17,598 bases of DNA from Pontiella sp. (GCA_029935255.1 JAOZKS010000017.1:1-17598), one strand, 5' to 3'; shown: positions 7,628 through 16,386, counted from the stretch's first letter. Notes: generated by a model from the sequence alone, not told the origin. Numbers and translations: made by a program.

Positions 7628-8848
7628 ATGAAAACACTCCGGGAACTTTACCGAATCGGCGTTGGGCCATCGAGTTCGCATACCATGGCGCCGCGAGCCG
7701 CCGCATTGCGTTTTGTGAGGCAATTTCCAGCTGCAATCCGCTATCGGATTGCATTATACGGAAGTCTGGCGGCCACGGGGAAGGGGCACTTGACCGATGT
7801 GGCCATTCATGAAGCCATTACCGAGAAATCGGTCGAAATCATATGGAAGCCGGAGGAAGAACTTCCGCTCCATACCAATGGAATGCTGTTCGAGGCATTC
7901 GGTGCTGACGGGGCCTGCATCGGGACGATGGAGGACTACAGTATCGGCGGTGGAGCCCTGCTTTCGGATGATCAGGAAGCGTCGAATACCTATCCCGAAA
8001 AGAATCTGGCCGAGGTGCTGGGTTTTTGCGACCGGGCGGGCCTTTCTTTCTGGGAATATGTCCAACTTCGCGAGGGCGAAGTCATCATGGACTATTTTTC
8101 CGAAGTCTGGATCGCGATGCGAGAGAGCGTGGAACGCGGTATCTCTTGTGATGGGGTACTGCCCGGCGAACTTAAGTTGCCGCGCAAGGCGCACTCCCTC
8201 TATCGCAAGAGCCAGTTGCTCACCTCGAGCTTGCAGGAAGATGCCTTACTTAGTTCCTATGCCTACGCCGTCTCCGAAGAGAATGCAGCTGGCGGAGTTA
8301 TTGTAACCGCGCCCACCTGCGGGGGCGGGGGCGTGTTACCTGCCACGCTCTATTTTTTGAAAGAAAAGTTGGGCGCTTCCGATTTCGATGTGCGGCGGGC
8401 CATTGCCACGGCGGGACTGTTTGGTAATATGGTTAAAACGAATGCCTCCATTTCGGGTGCCTATGTAGGATGCCAGGGCGAAGTTGGAGTGGGCTGTGCC
8501 ATGGCTGCGGCGGCGGCCGCACAAATTCTCGGGGCAACAATTCGGCAAATCGAGTATGCCGCAGAAATGGGGCTGGAGCACCACCTCGGCCTCACGTGCG
8601 ACCCGGTGCTGGGTCTGGTGCAGATCCCCTGTATCGAACGAAATGCCCATGCCGCACTACGGGCGATCGACTGTGCTCACTTTGGAATCCTGTCGGACGG
8701 TATCCATACCATCTCGTTCGATAATGTGGTGGATGTATTGCTCGAAACCGGGGAATCGCTCTCTACCGACTTCAAGGAAACCTCGTCTGGCGGGCTGGCT
8801 AGGATCTACCGCAAGCGGTATTGCGGCGATTGTCCAAAAACGGACTAG
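7628..8848 (+). CDS. sdaA: L-serine ammonia-lyase, iron-sulfur type, single chain
   Basis: This enzyme deaminates L-serine to pyruvate and ammonia in the cytoplasm using an oxygen-sensitive [4Fe-4S] cluster. The 406 residues carry the beta domain (GPSSSHT at 13-19, TGKGHLTD) and the alpha domain (TAPTCGGGGVLPA, VKTNASISGA, EMGLEHHLGLTC, QIPCIERN) in one chain. Cys282, Cys324 and Cys335 have the same 42- and 11-residue spacing as the cluster cysteines described for Legionella L-serine dehydratase, so the cluster site is intact. The start at 7628 is chosen because family homology begins there; the frame is open to an earlier ATG at 7568, but those 20 residues are cysteine- and phenylalanine-rich and fit nothing. 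No good ribosome binding site precedes 7628. The protease gene follows after 51 bases and may be co-transcribed. The cluster suggests an anaerobic or microaerobic lifestyle. Confidence 0.94.
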   Translation: MKTLRELYRIGVGPSSSHTMAPRAAALRFVRQFPAAIRYRIALYGSLAATGKGHLTDVAIHEAITEKSVEIIWKPEEELPLHTNGMLFEAFGADGACIGTMEDYSIGGGALLSDDQEASNTYPEKNLAEVLGFCDRAGLSFWEYVQLREGEVIMDYFSEVWIAMRESVERGISCDGVLPGELKLPRKAHSLYRKSQLLTSSLQEDALLSSYAYAVSEENAAGGVIVTAPTCGGGGVLPATLYFLKEKLGASDFDVRRAIATAGLFGNMVKTNASISGAYVGCQGEVGVGCAMAAAAAAQILGATIRQIEYAAEMGLEHHLGLTCDPVLGLVQIPCIERNAHAALRAIDCAHFGILSDGIHTISFDNVVDVLLETGESLSTDFKETSSGGLARIYRKRYCGDCPKTD

Positions 8849-8899
8849 AAACACGTTTATATGAGTGATGCAAAAAAGATTAGATGAGAGGAGTTATTT

Positions 8900-11800
8900 A
8901 TGAAGTGGACGACCCTAATTGCAGTGTTCGTGGCCGGGTTTTGCTCGGCGGAACGGGAACCGGTTCAGTTGGCCTCGTTGCCGGCGCTCTCTCCCGACGG
9001 TAAAACGTTGGTGTTTGAATATCGGAAGGATCTGTGGATCGCTTCCTCGGAAGGTGGTCAGGCCAAGCCGTTGACCTCCCATCCCGCATTCGATACCCGC
9101 CCGGTCTTTTCACCCGATGGAACCAAACTGGCCTTCCAAAGCAACCGCGACGACACATGGCAAACCTATGTGATCCCGGTGTCTGGAGGTTCGCCGAAGC
9201 AGTTGACCTTCCATAGCGATGGCTCGGTTCCGCGCACATGGTATCCGAATGGGAAATCGTTGGTTGTCAGCGGAACCCGTGCCTATTTGGGCTATCACCA
9301 GTCGCGGCTTTTCCGCGTGGATTGCGATGCGCAAATGGAACCGGAATTGCTCTTCAATGCCTATGCCGCCGAGGCGGCGCTTTCTTCCGATGGAAAACGT
9401 CTGCTCTTTACGACCGGTGGGGAGCGGCTCTATCGCAAGGGATACAAAGGTAGCGTAGCCAGTAGAATTTGGTTGCACGACCTCGAAACGGGCATCCAGA
9501 AGTTGCTTGTTGAAATGGAGACGAGCTGTCGAACGCCTCTCTGGAAGCCGGACGGCAAGGGCTTCTATTACGTGGGGCAGCAAGACGGGTGTTTCAATGT
9601 CCGTGAATACACCCTGACGTCGGGTGAGGACGAGGCGTTGACCGGTTTCACCGAAGCTTCGGTTATTCTTCCAACGCTCTCGGCAAATGGAAAGATGATG
9701 GTGTTCCGCAACCTATTTGATTTTTACCGCATGGATCCGCGCAAACCGAAGACGCTTGAGAAAATTGAGCTGTGGATCGATACCGACAAACCAACCTTGA
9801 AAACGCGCCGCCGCTGGTACGACAAGGTGTGGAACAACGATCAATGGGGGTCGTTCGATACAACGGAAGACGGTCTGGAATTCTGTTTTACCACCGGCGG
9901 AGACCTGTGGGTGATGGATACCGTTTTGCGCGAACCGGTGGCCGTGTGCGACGATAGAACCACGCACGAACGCGAAGCCGTTTTTTCGAAGGTTGGAAAG
10001 ACGATCTATTTCCTGCGCGACGATGGATTGGGCGTTAATATCTGGAAAGCCGAGCGTCAGGATGAAGGGCTCTATTGGTGGGAAAATTATGACTTTACCC
10101 TGACCCCCGTCACGCAGGATCGGATTAGCCGTTCCTCCCTTTCCATCAGTCCCGATGGCACCCGTTTGGCCATCGCCGAGGCCGGGCACGAACTATGGAC
10201 GATGGATCTGGACGGTTCCAACCGCCGGAAGCTGGCGGATGCTCCGTTCGATGTCTACTACGATTGGTCGCCGGACGGAAAATGGTTGGTTTGCGATATT
10301 CGGGACAGCTGGGGGAATAACGATATCTGGATTGTCGATGAGTCCGGCGAACAGGAGGACTACAACCTTTCGCGGCATCCCAACTGGGACGGAAATCCGT
10401 GTTGGTCACCGGATGGCCGTGTGCTCGCCTATGTGGGAAAGCGATTCGATGACAACATTGATATCTATTATGTCTGGCTGAGCCGAGAGGATGAAGTACA
10501 GAACAAGCGCGAACGCACCCGCGCCGACGCCCGCAAAACAATCGAGAAATCCCGAAAGGAAAAGGATGACAAGAAGGAGGATGTGCCGGTGGAGGATCTG
10601 CCGGTGAAAATCGATTTCGACGGACTCGCAGATCGGGTGCACCGCATCCACATCGACGGAACCCCGCACGGCCTGTTTTGGTCGTATGACTCCAAGGCGC
10701 TTGCTTTCGGGGCCACCATTACGGGCAAGAAGGGAACGTGGAAGGTGGTTTTTCCTGACGACCTGAAACCGGATTTCCTGTCGAAGCACACGGGAATTCA
10801 TGCGCGCTGGTTGGAAAAGGGGAGTCAAATTCTGTGGCTTTCCGACGGGGTTCCTGCGGCGCTTTCCAAGAAATATCCCTTCAAACTCTACAATGAAGTT
10901 GATATTCCGGCCTACCGTCGCCTGGCTTTCCGTATCATGTGGCGCGAGCTCAAGGATCGGTTCTACGACCCCCAGTTTAACAACCTCGACTGGGAGGCCA
11001 CTCGCTTGAAGTATGAAGAGCAGGCCGCCAATCTGGGAAGCTGGGCGGGCTTCGGCAAGGTGGCTGAAATGCTTTTGGGCGAACTCAATGCTTCACACAT
11101 GGGTTACACCCAGACGGCGGACGCTGCGAAGGAGTGGGATCCCGCATATGCCTCGCGCCAAGGCTGGAAGCAGCGTACGGCCGCACTTGGACTGGTCTTC
11201 GACAAGAACTACACCGGGGAGGGGCGTCTGGTCACCTACGTGGTGCGCAACAGTGCGGCCGATCGTGAGGAAATTCCCATTATGCCCGGTGAAACCCTGT
11301 TGGAGATTGACGGCCATAAAGTGGATGCGGATGAGAATTTGGCCCGCTTGCTCAACGGCCACTACCCGCGCGATATTAAACTGCTGATCCGTGGTGTGGA
11401 TGGAGCCGAGCGCACGGTCTTGGTGGAAGAAGAGAGTTCCGATCACCTCCGCAGCCTCGTCCGCGAGGAGTGGATGGAAAAAAATCGGGAGATCGTTGAG
11501 CGCGAAAGCGCCGGCCGTTGCGGATACCTCAATATTGAAAGTATGAATTTCCATAGCTTGCGCCAGTTCGAGAAAGAAATCTATTCCTCGGGTTTTGGAA
11601 AAGATGGGTTGGTGATCGATGTTCGCAACAATCCCGGTGGGTTCATCTCGGATCATCTGCTTTCCATTCTCTGCCACCCGCGCCATGCGGTCACCGTGCC
11701 GCGCCACGGGAATGCCAGCTATCAGCAGGGGTATCTGCCTTCGGCGGCCTGGTTCAAACCCATCGTGGTGCTGTGCAATGAATATTCAACGAGCAATGCC

Positions 11801-12145
11801 GAAATCTTCTGCCATGCCATCCAAACCCTTAAACGCGGGAAAATTATTGGCCTCCCGACCCAACGGGCCGTAATTTCCACCAGCGGCAGAAAGGTCCTCG
11901 ATATTGGCGATATAAGAATGCCGCATCGCGGGTGGTTCCGGCTTGAGGATGGTCTCGATATGGAAATGCAACCCTGTGTTCCTGATGTGGTTGTGCAGAA
12001 TGCGCCGGAAGACGTTCCCGCCGGGCGGGATCCACAGCTCAACCGGGCGGTCGAGGAGTTGCTCAAGGAAATTGAATCCGACGAAATAAACTCCTTCCCG
12101 AAACCCGTCTATGCCAGCGAGCAGACCGGGGTCGGTGAGAATTAG
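8900..12145 (+). CDS. Secreted Tricorn-like S41 protease
   Basis: This 1081-residue Tricorn protease homologue starts at 8900, preceded by GAGGAG at good spacing, with a Sec signal peptide (MKWTTLIAVFVAGFCSA). Two beta-propellers follow, marked by repeated SPDG-type PD40 blades such as FSPDGTKLAF and WSPDGKWLV. A highly charged Lys/Arg/Glu segment (about 531-567), the Tricorn C1 region, a PDZ domain (about 767-847) and the S41 catalytic domain complete it. Likely catalytic residues are His733 (NASHMGY), Ser965 (NEYSTSNAE) and Glu1022 (MEMQPCVPD), matching the Thermoplasma Tricorn positions His746, Ser965 and Glu1023. The nucleophile motif reads TSNAE rather than GSDGD. Archaeal Tricorn is a cytosolic peptidase downstream of the proteasome, whereas the signal here implies the periplasm or exterior. 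Its stop overlaps the convergent methyltransferase-like gene by 4 bases. Confidence 0.93.
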   Translation: MKWTTLIAVFVAGFCSAEREPVQLASLPALSPDGKTLVFEYRKDLWIASSEGGQAKPLTSHPAFDTRPVFSPDGTKLAFQSNRDDTWQTYVIPVSGGSPKQLTFHSDGSVPRTWYPNGKSLVVSGTRAYLGYHQSRLFRVDCDAQMEPELLFNAYAAEAALSSDGKRLLFTTGGERLYRKGYKGSVASRIWLHDLETGIQKLLVEMETSCRTPLWKPDGKGFYYVGQQDGCFNVREYTLTSGEDEALTGFTEASVILPTLSANGKMMVFRNLFDFYRMDPRKPKTLEKIELWIDTDKPTLKTRRRWYDKVWNNDQWGSFDTTEDGLEFCFTTGGDLWVMDTVLREPVAVCDDRTTHEREAVFSKVGKTIYFLRDDGLGVNIWKAERQDEGLYWWENYDFTLTPVTQDRISRSSLSISPDGTRLAIAEAGHELWTMDLDGSNRRKLADAPFDVYYDWSPDGKWLVCDIRDSWGNNDIWIVDESGEQEDYNLSRHPNWDGNPCWSPDGRVLAYVGKRFDDNIDIYYVWLSREDEVQNKRERTRADARKTIEKSRKEKDDKKEDVPVEDLPVKIDFDGLADRVHRIHIDGTPHGLFWSYDSKALAFGATITGKKGTWKVVFPDDLKPDFLSKHTGIHARWLEKGSQILWLSDGVPAALSKKYPFKLYNEVDIPAYRRLAFRIMWRELKDRFYDPQFNNLDWEATRLKYEEQAANLGSWAGFGKVAEMLLGELNASHMGYTQTADAAKEWDPAYASRQGWKQRTAALGLVFDKNYTGEGRLVTYVVRNSAADREEIPIMPGETLLEIDGHKVDADENLARLLNGHYPRDIKLLIRGVDGAERTVLVEEESSDHLRSLVREEWMEKNREIVERESAGRCGYLNIESMNFHSLRQFEKEIYSSGFGKDGLVIDVRNNPGGFISDHLLSILCHPRHAVTVPRHGNASYQQGYLPSAAWFKPIVVLCNEYSTSNAEIFCHAIQTLKRGKIIGLPTQRAVISTSGRKVLDIGDIRMPHRGWFRLEDGLDMEMQPCVPDVVVQNAPEDVPAGRDPQLNRAVEELLKEIESDEINSFPKPVYASEQTGVGEN

Positions 12146-12837
12146 TTTTTCGCCACATAGACCGCGCCGACGGACGAACCCCCGGTGATGGGGTTCGCGA
12201 ACTCGATCGTGTGCGCCTCCGCCATCGTGAACACCAGGCTTAACCGTTCGGCAAAGAAGTCTTCGGGCGCACCATCCGCCCATAGGGCAAACACACCGTC
12301 GGGCTTTAAGTGCTGAGCCAGTTCGTTGAGGCCTTCCTCGGTATAGAAATGGGTGTTGGTTTGGTGGAGCACGTTCGTCGGGGTGTGGTCGATATCCAGC
12401 AGAATGGCATCGTACTGTCGGGTTGGCGCATGGCGCGCGAGGGCAAAAAAGTCGGTGTTTAAGAACCGGCAGCGCGGATCGTTCACCAGCGTCTCGCCCA
12501 GCGGAACCCGTCCGGTTTGGTGCCATTCAATCACGGCATCGAGATATTCCACCACCACAAGCGACGCCACCCGCGGATCCTCTAAGGCTGCCACGGCCGT
12601 GTAGCCCAGCCCAAGCCCGCCGACGACCACATCAAGGCCGTTATGGTCCAGCGCAGCCAAACCAAGTTTCGACAGTTGCGACTCCGCTTCGTGAAAAAGA
12701 CTCGTCATCAGAAAATCTTCACCCAGCTTTACCTCGTAGATATCGGTATCCCCGAATGCGGCCATGCGCCGGCGGCGCAGCATCAAATCCCCGATCGGCG
12801 TGGGGCGAAAATCAAGCTCTTCATACAGTAGACTCAT
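12142..12837 (-). CDS. Spermidine-synthase-like Rossmann (SAM-fold) protein
   Basis: This 231-residue class I methyltransferase-fold protein belongs to the group often labelled spermidine synthase in PVC genomes. Visible motifs are the nucleotide-binding VVVGGLGLGYTA (70-81), acidic Glu97 at the end of the second strand (VVVEYLD), Asp129 (NTDFF) and DAILLDID (143-150). It lacks the full active-site pattern of a true aminopropyltransferase and no SAM decarboxylase gene is nearby, so a polyamine role is unproven. I choose the start at 12837, where ATG overlaps the TGA of the upstream small ORF as ATGA, suggesting translational coupling. The alternative ATG at 12849 adds four residues and has no ribosome binding site. 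At the other end its stop overlaps the stop of the convergent protease gene, leaving no room for a terminator between them. Confidence 0.82.
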   Translation of the reverse strand: MSLLYEELDFRPTPIGDLMLRRRRMAAFGDTDIYEVKLGEDFLMTSLFHEAESQLSKLGLAALDHNGLDVVVGGLGLGYTAVAALEDPRVASLVVVEYLDAVIEWHQTGRVPLGETLVNDPRCRFLNTDFFALARHAPTRQYDAILLDIDHTPTNVLHQTNTHFYTEEGLNELAQHLKPDGVFALWADGAPEDFFAERLSLVFTMAEAHTIEFANPITGGSSVGAVYVAKN

Positions 12838-12983
12838 GGCATATTCCATTTTTGATCGAGCATTCCCTTAAGATATTCTGGCTCGTTATTTTCACCATCA
12901 TCCATTCTTGGTCTGGATCGATATTGTTTCCCAAATCCGGCAAGCAAACCAATACAGGTGGTTAATAGGAGTGGTTTTTTCAT
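12834..12983 (-). CDS. Small ORF, 49 residues, coupled by ATGA to the downstream gene
   Basis: This short reading frame begins at an ATG at 12983 with a good ribosome binding site (GAGAGGA, four bases before the ATG). It ends at a TGA overlapping the start of the spermidine-synthase-like gene. The product starts MKKPLLLTTCIGLLAGFG, resembling a short secretion signal or lipoprotein leader, although LTTC is not a canonical lipobox. About 30 polar, charged residues follow, ending QKWNMP. I recognise no family. It could be a small exported protein, a leader peptide controlling the downstream gene, or the remnant of a longer gene. Support comes from the ribosome binding site, the signal-like N-terminus and the ATGA overlap. 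Its rather AT-rich codons differ from its neighbours, which lowers confidence. A palindrome lies 14 bases upstream of the start. Confidence 0.5.
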   Translation of the reverse strand: MKKPLLLTTCIGLLAGFGKQYRSRPRMDDGENNEPEYLKGMLDQKWNMP

Positions 12984-12996
12984 AAGTCCTCTCAAG

Positions 12997-13020
12997 TTCG
13001 CGGAATATAAATTTCGCGAA
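12997..13020. promoter_or_regulatory. Near-perfect palindrome upstream of the small ORF, candidate operator
   Basis: Arms TTCGCG and CGCGAA flank an AT-rich centre that also pairs apart from one position and the middle, giving a 24-base inverted repeat. It lies 14 bases before the small ORF's ATG on the minus strand, and a -10-like TATATT sits inside it on that strand. No convincing -35 box is spaced from it. As duplex DNA it looks like a dimeric repressor site; as minus-strand RNA it could form a hairpin just ahead of the ribosome binding site. The symmetry is visible; the role is inferred. Confidence 0.45.
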
Positions 13021-13104
13021 TTCCAAAAAAACTTTCAAGCTATTTATTAACCGTCGTCAAAACGGCACATCGTGATGCTGGAGGGCGACGAATGAACAAC
13101 CGTG

Positions 13105-16100
13105 TTAAATCGTCAACAGCTCCTGCACGTCGTTCCACGAGAGCGAGGTTCCCATCTCGCCGTCCTTTTCGAGGGTGGCGTTGATGACGTTCTTTTTGCG
13201 CTGCTGCATTTGAAGAACCTTTTCCTCGACGGTGTTCCTGGTAATCAATTTAACGCTGTAGACGGTGTTTTTCTGGCCGATGCGGTGGGCGCGGTCGGTG
13301 GCTTGGTCTTCGACGGCGGGATTCCACCACGGGTCGAAATGGATGACCATGTCGGCCCCGGTAAGGTTGAGCCCGGTTCCTCCGGCTTTAAGGCTGATGA
13401 GGAAGATGGGGATGGAGCGGTCGGTGTTGAAGGTTTTCACCCGTTCCTGTCGGTTTTTAGTGGAGCCGTCGAGATAGCAGTATTTCAGCTTCCGCGCTTC
13501 GAGTTCCTCGCGAAGGATGGCGAGCATGGAGGTGAACTGGCTAAAGACGAGGATGCGGTGTCCGGCATCGAGGGCTTCGTCGACCAGTTCAAAGAAGAGT
13601 TCCATTTTGGCGGAGGGAAATTTGCTGTCGAGGCCCGGCAGTTTCAGCAGGTCGAGATGGCAGCAGGTTTGGCGAAGCTGAAGCAATATTTTCAGCACCT
13701 GCATGCGTGATTTGTTAAAGCCTTGCGCATCGACCAGACTGCCGATTTCTTTTTTGGCGCTTTCAAGCAGCTGTTTATACACCTTGTGCTGGTCACCGCT
13801 GAGCGAGCAATGTGCCACGCGCTGGATCTTTTCGGGCAGATCCTTGGCCACATCTTTTTTTAGGCGTCGCAGCAGGAAGGGGTGCAACTTGCGGCGCAGT
13901 TTAATTTGCGCCAGTTCGGCTTCCGGCCCGCCGTTCTGAATCGGAAGTTCGTAGTTTTCGCGAAAGGTTTTGTGGTTGCCCAGATAGCCGGGCATGAGGA
14001 AGTCCATGATGGACCAAAGATCGGAAACGCCATTTTCAATCGGCGTTCCGGTGAGAACGAGTTTGTGGTGGGCCTGGATTTTTTTAACGGCGGTGGAGTT
14101 CTGTGTGGTTCGGTTTTTAATGTGCTGGGCTTCGTCGAGCGCGGCGACGGAGAAGGTGTGCTTTACGTATTCATCGAGATCGCGGCGGATCAAGGCGTAG
14201 GAGGTGATCACGAGGTCGCTCCCGGCGATTTTATCCCAATGGTTATGCCGATCGGGACCCTGCATCCTGAGCACACGCAGGTCGGGGGTGAATTTCTCGG
14301 CCTCTTCGGCCCAGTTGTCGACGAGGCTGGTGGGACAGATGATCAGGGCCGGGGTGCCTTGGGCTTTTTCATTCTGGCGGTTGAGTTGGAGCCATGTGAG
14401 GGTTTGCAGGGTTTTCCCCAGCCCCATTTCGTCGGCGAGGATTCCGCAAAATCCGCTACGCTCTAAAAAGCTAAGCCAGTAGACGCCACTCTTTTGATAG
14501 TCCCGCAACGTATGTTCCAGTCGGTCGCCCAGCGCCACCGGTTCCACGTGTGAATTGCGATTTTGTGCTTCGGCTTTTTGCAGCCATTCCGGCGCGGTTT
14601 CCACATCAATGCCGTCGAGCGCAAGCAGGGAGGATTGCACATAGGCCGCATGGATATCGTTCATTTTGAAGGTGCCGGCCTTTTCGCCGGAACCGACAGA
14701 GCAGTCGCTAAACACCTCGCGTGCCGTTTCAATGGCATCGATGTCGAGCAGGATGGTGCGGCCCTTTTTTTCGATAAAGGCTTCGCCCATGTTGATCGCT
14801 CGCTGGATGTCGGCCTCGTCGAGGCTTTGTCCGCCGTGGGTTTCGTATTCGTAGCCCACTTCGAAAAATCCGGAGCTTCCGGAGGAGTTGATGTGCACGA
14901 CCGGCATGGTGGATTCCGCCTGATCCATAAAAGCGGCGACCATGCCGTCGAGGTCGATTCGCCAGCCGATCCGCTGCAGGCGGGGCATGCCGCCTCCCAG
15001 GAAATTGAGTACTTCGCGTGTACCGCGAATCTGCATCAGCAGATCACCGCGCCGACCGCGGAATCCGATGTCCGTAACGATTTCGAGTGCCTCCTTTTCT
15101 GCTTCTGGATTGCGGATCTGGAAATCGAGCAGATCGTCTTTGGCGGGAATGGAAAAGTGTCCCAGCGCTTCGTCGCGCCCGGCCACAAGCTGGACGATGC
15201 CGTACTCGGCGTAGAGCGTGGCGGAGAGGGCCGATTGGGTGCCGTCGATGGCTAACCGGATGCGAGGCGTCGCTGGACTGAGTGAAAGCATGTCGGGGGT
15301 GATGTTGGTTTTCACCTCCATGAGCTTTTCCAGCATGGGAAGCTCGTTTTTCATGAACGCCGGAATGGCATCGCGGGGAATGCGGACGGGTGCGTCGTAG
15401 ATGCTGCGCAGCGGACCGGGCAATACCGTTTCAAGCTTGGTGAAGATTTCTTGCTGGAGAATCCAGCCGTTTCCGCCACTCACCACGCAGGTCAGCGGTT
15501 CGTCCACATCCGTGTGGATGGAAAGCGCGAGTTCGCCACTTGCCTCGTCGAGCTCCATGCGGACAAAGGTTGGGGTAATGGTTTCATCAATCATCAAATA
15601 TCCGTCGCGTCCACCTTCGTAGATTTGCTTTCCGCCGCAAAGCTCCAGAATATTAATGAAGTCGGAGAGGGTGGCCGTCAGTTTTCCCTTGGCCGGACCC
15701 TCGGAAATGTCTTCGAGAACAAAGAGCAGGTTGTCGTCGCTGGAACTAAAGGCCAGGGGTTGCTTCTTGGAAACTTCATTCAACGGAAAGACTTGTCCGT
15801 CCAACTCGACTCCACATCGCAGGGGAACTTTGCCGTTGGCGAGGGCCTCGCGCCAGCTTTGCTTGAGGGTGATGCGGAGTGCGGCCGGCATGCCGTTGGG
15901 ATCGCGGGTGTGATACGCCGAATCATCGAATGCGGCCAGCCGTTCCGCACGCCGTTTTTCTTCCTGCACCTTATCCATTCGCTGCGGGTCGCTGTAAAGG
16001 CGTACGGCTTCGAGCCCCAATGCCACGAGATGCGCGCAGATTTTTCCTTCATCCCGGTTTTCGCGGCACGGACAGTGGTTTTCAACGAGGCCGTCCGATA

Positions 16101-16275
16101 AGACCTCGAACTTGCTGCGCATGCCGCGGATGCCGATGGAGAGCTGGCCGGTGACGAAGGGCGGATCAAAGGCCACCTTTTCCACCTTGCCTCGTTCAAA
16201 AAGGGTCATTCCATCCTTAAAGGGTTTGGGGCCGGCCCAGTCCTTCAAAATCTTCTGTGTAAAGGGTACATGCAT
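13105..16275 (-). CDS. SWIM zinc-finger SNF2-family helicase
   Basis: This Swi2/Snf2 ATPase of 1056 residues is expected to translocate on duplex DNA. The N-terminus holds a SWIM zinc finger, CxC-x9-CxH, with Cys68, Cys70, Cys80 and His82. A long middle region fits the bacterial SNF2-associated domain. The ATPase core has Walker A DEMGLGKT with Lys621 and Walker B DEAQ at 714-717, then GTPIENGVSDLWSIMDF. The second RecA lobe has the SLKAGGTGLNL and DRAHRIGQ motifs, so the motor looks complete. The start is uncertain: ATG at 16275 (GGAA upstream) is preferred, but an in-frame GTG at 16329 would add 18 residues without a good ribosome binding site. The gene is divergent from the nuclease. Downstream, 121 bases separate it from the small ORF on the same strand with no clear terminator. 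Such helicases usually stand alone and their bacterial roles are poorly defined. Confidence 0.93.
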   Translation of the reverse strand: MHVPFTQKILKDWAGPKPFKDGMTLFERGKVEKVAFDPPFVTGQLSIGIRGMRSKFEVLSDGLVENHCPCRENRDEGKICAHLVALGLEAVRLYSDPQRMDKVQEEKRRAERLAAFDDSAYHTRDPNGMPAALRITLKQSWREALANGKVPLRCGVELDGQVFPLNEVSKKQPLAFSSSDDNLLFVLEDISEGPAKGKLTATLSDFINILELCGGKQIYEGGRDGYLMIDETITPTFVRMELDEASGELALSIHTDVDEPLTCVVSGGNGWILQQEIFTKLETVLPGPLRSIYDAPVRIPRDAIPAFMKNELPMLEKLMEVKTNITPDMLSLSPATPRIRLAIDGTQSALSATLYAEYGIVQLVAGRDEALGHFSIPAKDDLLDFQIRNPEAEKEALEIVTDIGFRGRRGDLLMQIRGTREVLNFLGGGMPRLQRIGWRIDLDGMVAAFMDQAESTMPVVHINSSGSSGFFEVGYEYETHGGQSLDEADIQRAINMGEAFIEKKGRTILLDIDAIETAREVFSDCSVGSGEKAGTFKMNDIHAAYVQSSLLALDGIDVETAPEWLQKAEAQNRNSHVEPVALGDRLEHTLRDYQKSGVYWLSFLERSGFCGILADEMGLGKTLQTLTWLQLNRQNEKAQGTPALIICPTSLVDNWAEEAEKFTPDLRVLRMQGPDRHNHWDKIAGSDLVITSYALIRRDLDEYVKHTFSVAALDEAQHIKNRTTQNSTAVKKIQAHHKLVLTGTPIENGVSDLWSIMDFLMPGYLGNHKTFRENYELPIQNGGPEAELAQIKLRRKLHPFLLRRLKKDVAKDLPEKIQRVAHCSLSGDQHKVYKQLLESAKKEIGSLVDAQGFNKSRMQVLKILLQLRQTCCHLDLLKLPGLDSKFPSAKMELFFELVDEALDAGHRILVFSQFTSMLAILREELEARKLKYCYLDGSTKNRQERVKTFNTDRSIPIFLISLKAGGTGLNLTGADMVIHFDPWWNPAVEDQATDRAHRIGQKNTVYSVKLITRNTVEEKVLQMQQRKKNVINATLEKDGEMGTSLSWNDVQELLTI

Positions 16276-16386
16276 GTATATTTTTCCGTGAAAAGCGGGG
16301 TTCAATTTGTAAAACGAAGTTTTTACCACAGCCCGTAGAAAGCTTCACTCCGCTTTTTGGGATAGTTATCGTCAAGCGAGGGAAGA
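16276..16386. other. Divergent intergenic region between helicase and nuclease
   Basis: These 111 bases must carry the promoters for both divergent genes. On the plus strand TTCACT (16344-16349) and TATCGT (16367-16372), 17 bases apart, are a weak promoter candidate for the nuclease. On the minus strand I see no well-spaced pair. The in-frame GTG at 16329, a possible alternative helicase start, lies inside this region. Confidence 0.3.

Noticed and set aside
7505..7723. 73-codon upstream extension of the PhoD-like protein
   Set aside because: It would bury a clear signal peptide inside the protein and overlap the start of the divergent serine ammonia-lyase gene; the ATG at 7504 has a good ribosome binding site.
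11786..12526. 246-codon minus-strand frame spanning the protease 3' end and the spermidine-synthase-like gene
   Set aside because: It overlaps two well-supported genes in other frames and its composition is rich in Arg, Pro and Gly, typical of a shadow frame.
13023..13104. Intrinsic terminator after the helicase
   Set aside because: Only short 4-5 bp imperfect pairings (TCGTC with GACGA, CATC with GATG) are present and no T-run follows a stable stem.
16276..16329. 18-codon GTG-initiated extension of the helicase
   Set aside because: No ribosome binding site precedes the GTG and the added residues show no domain match; it is kept only as an alternative start.
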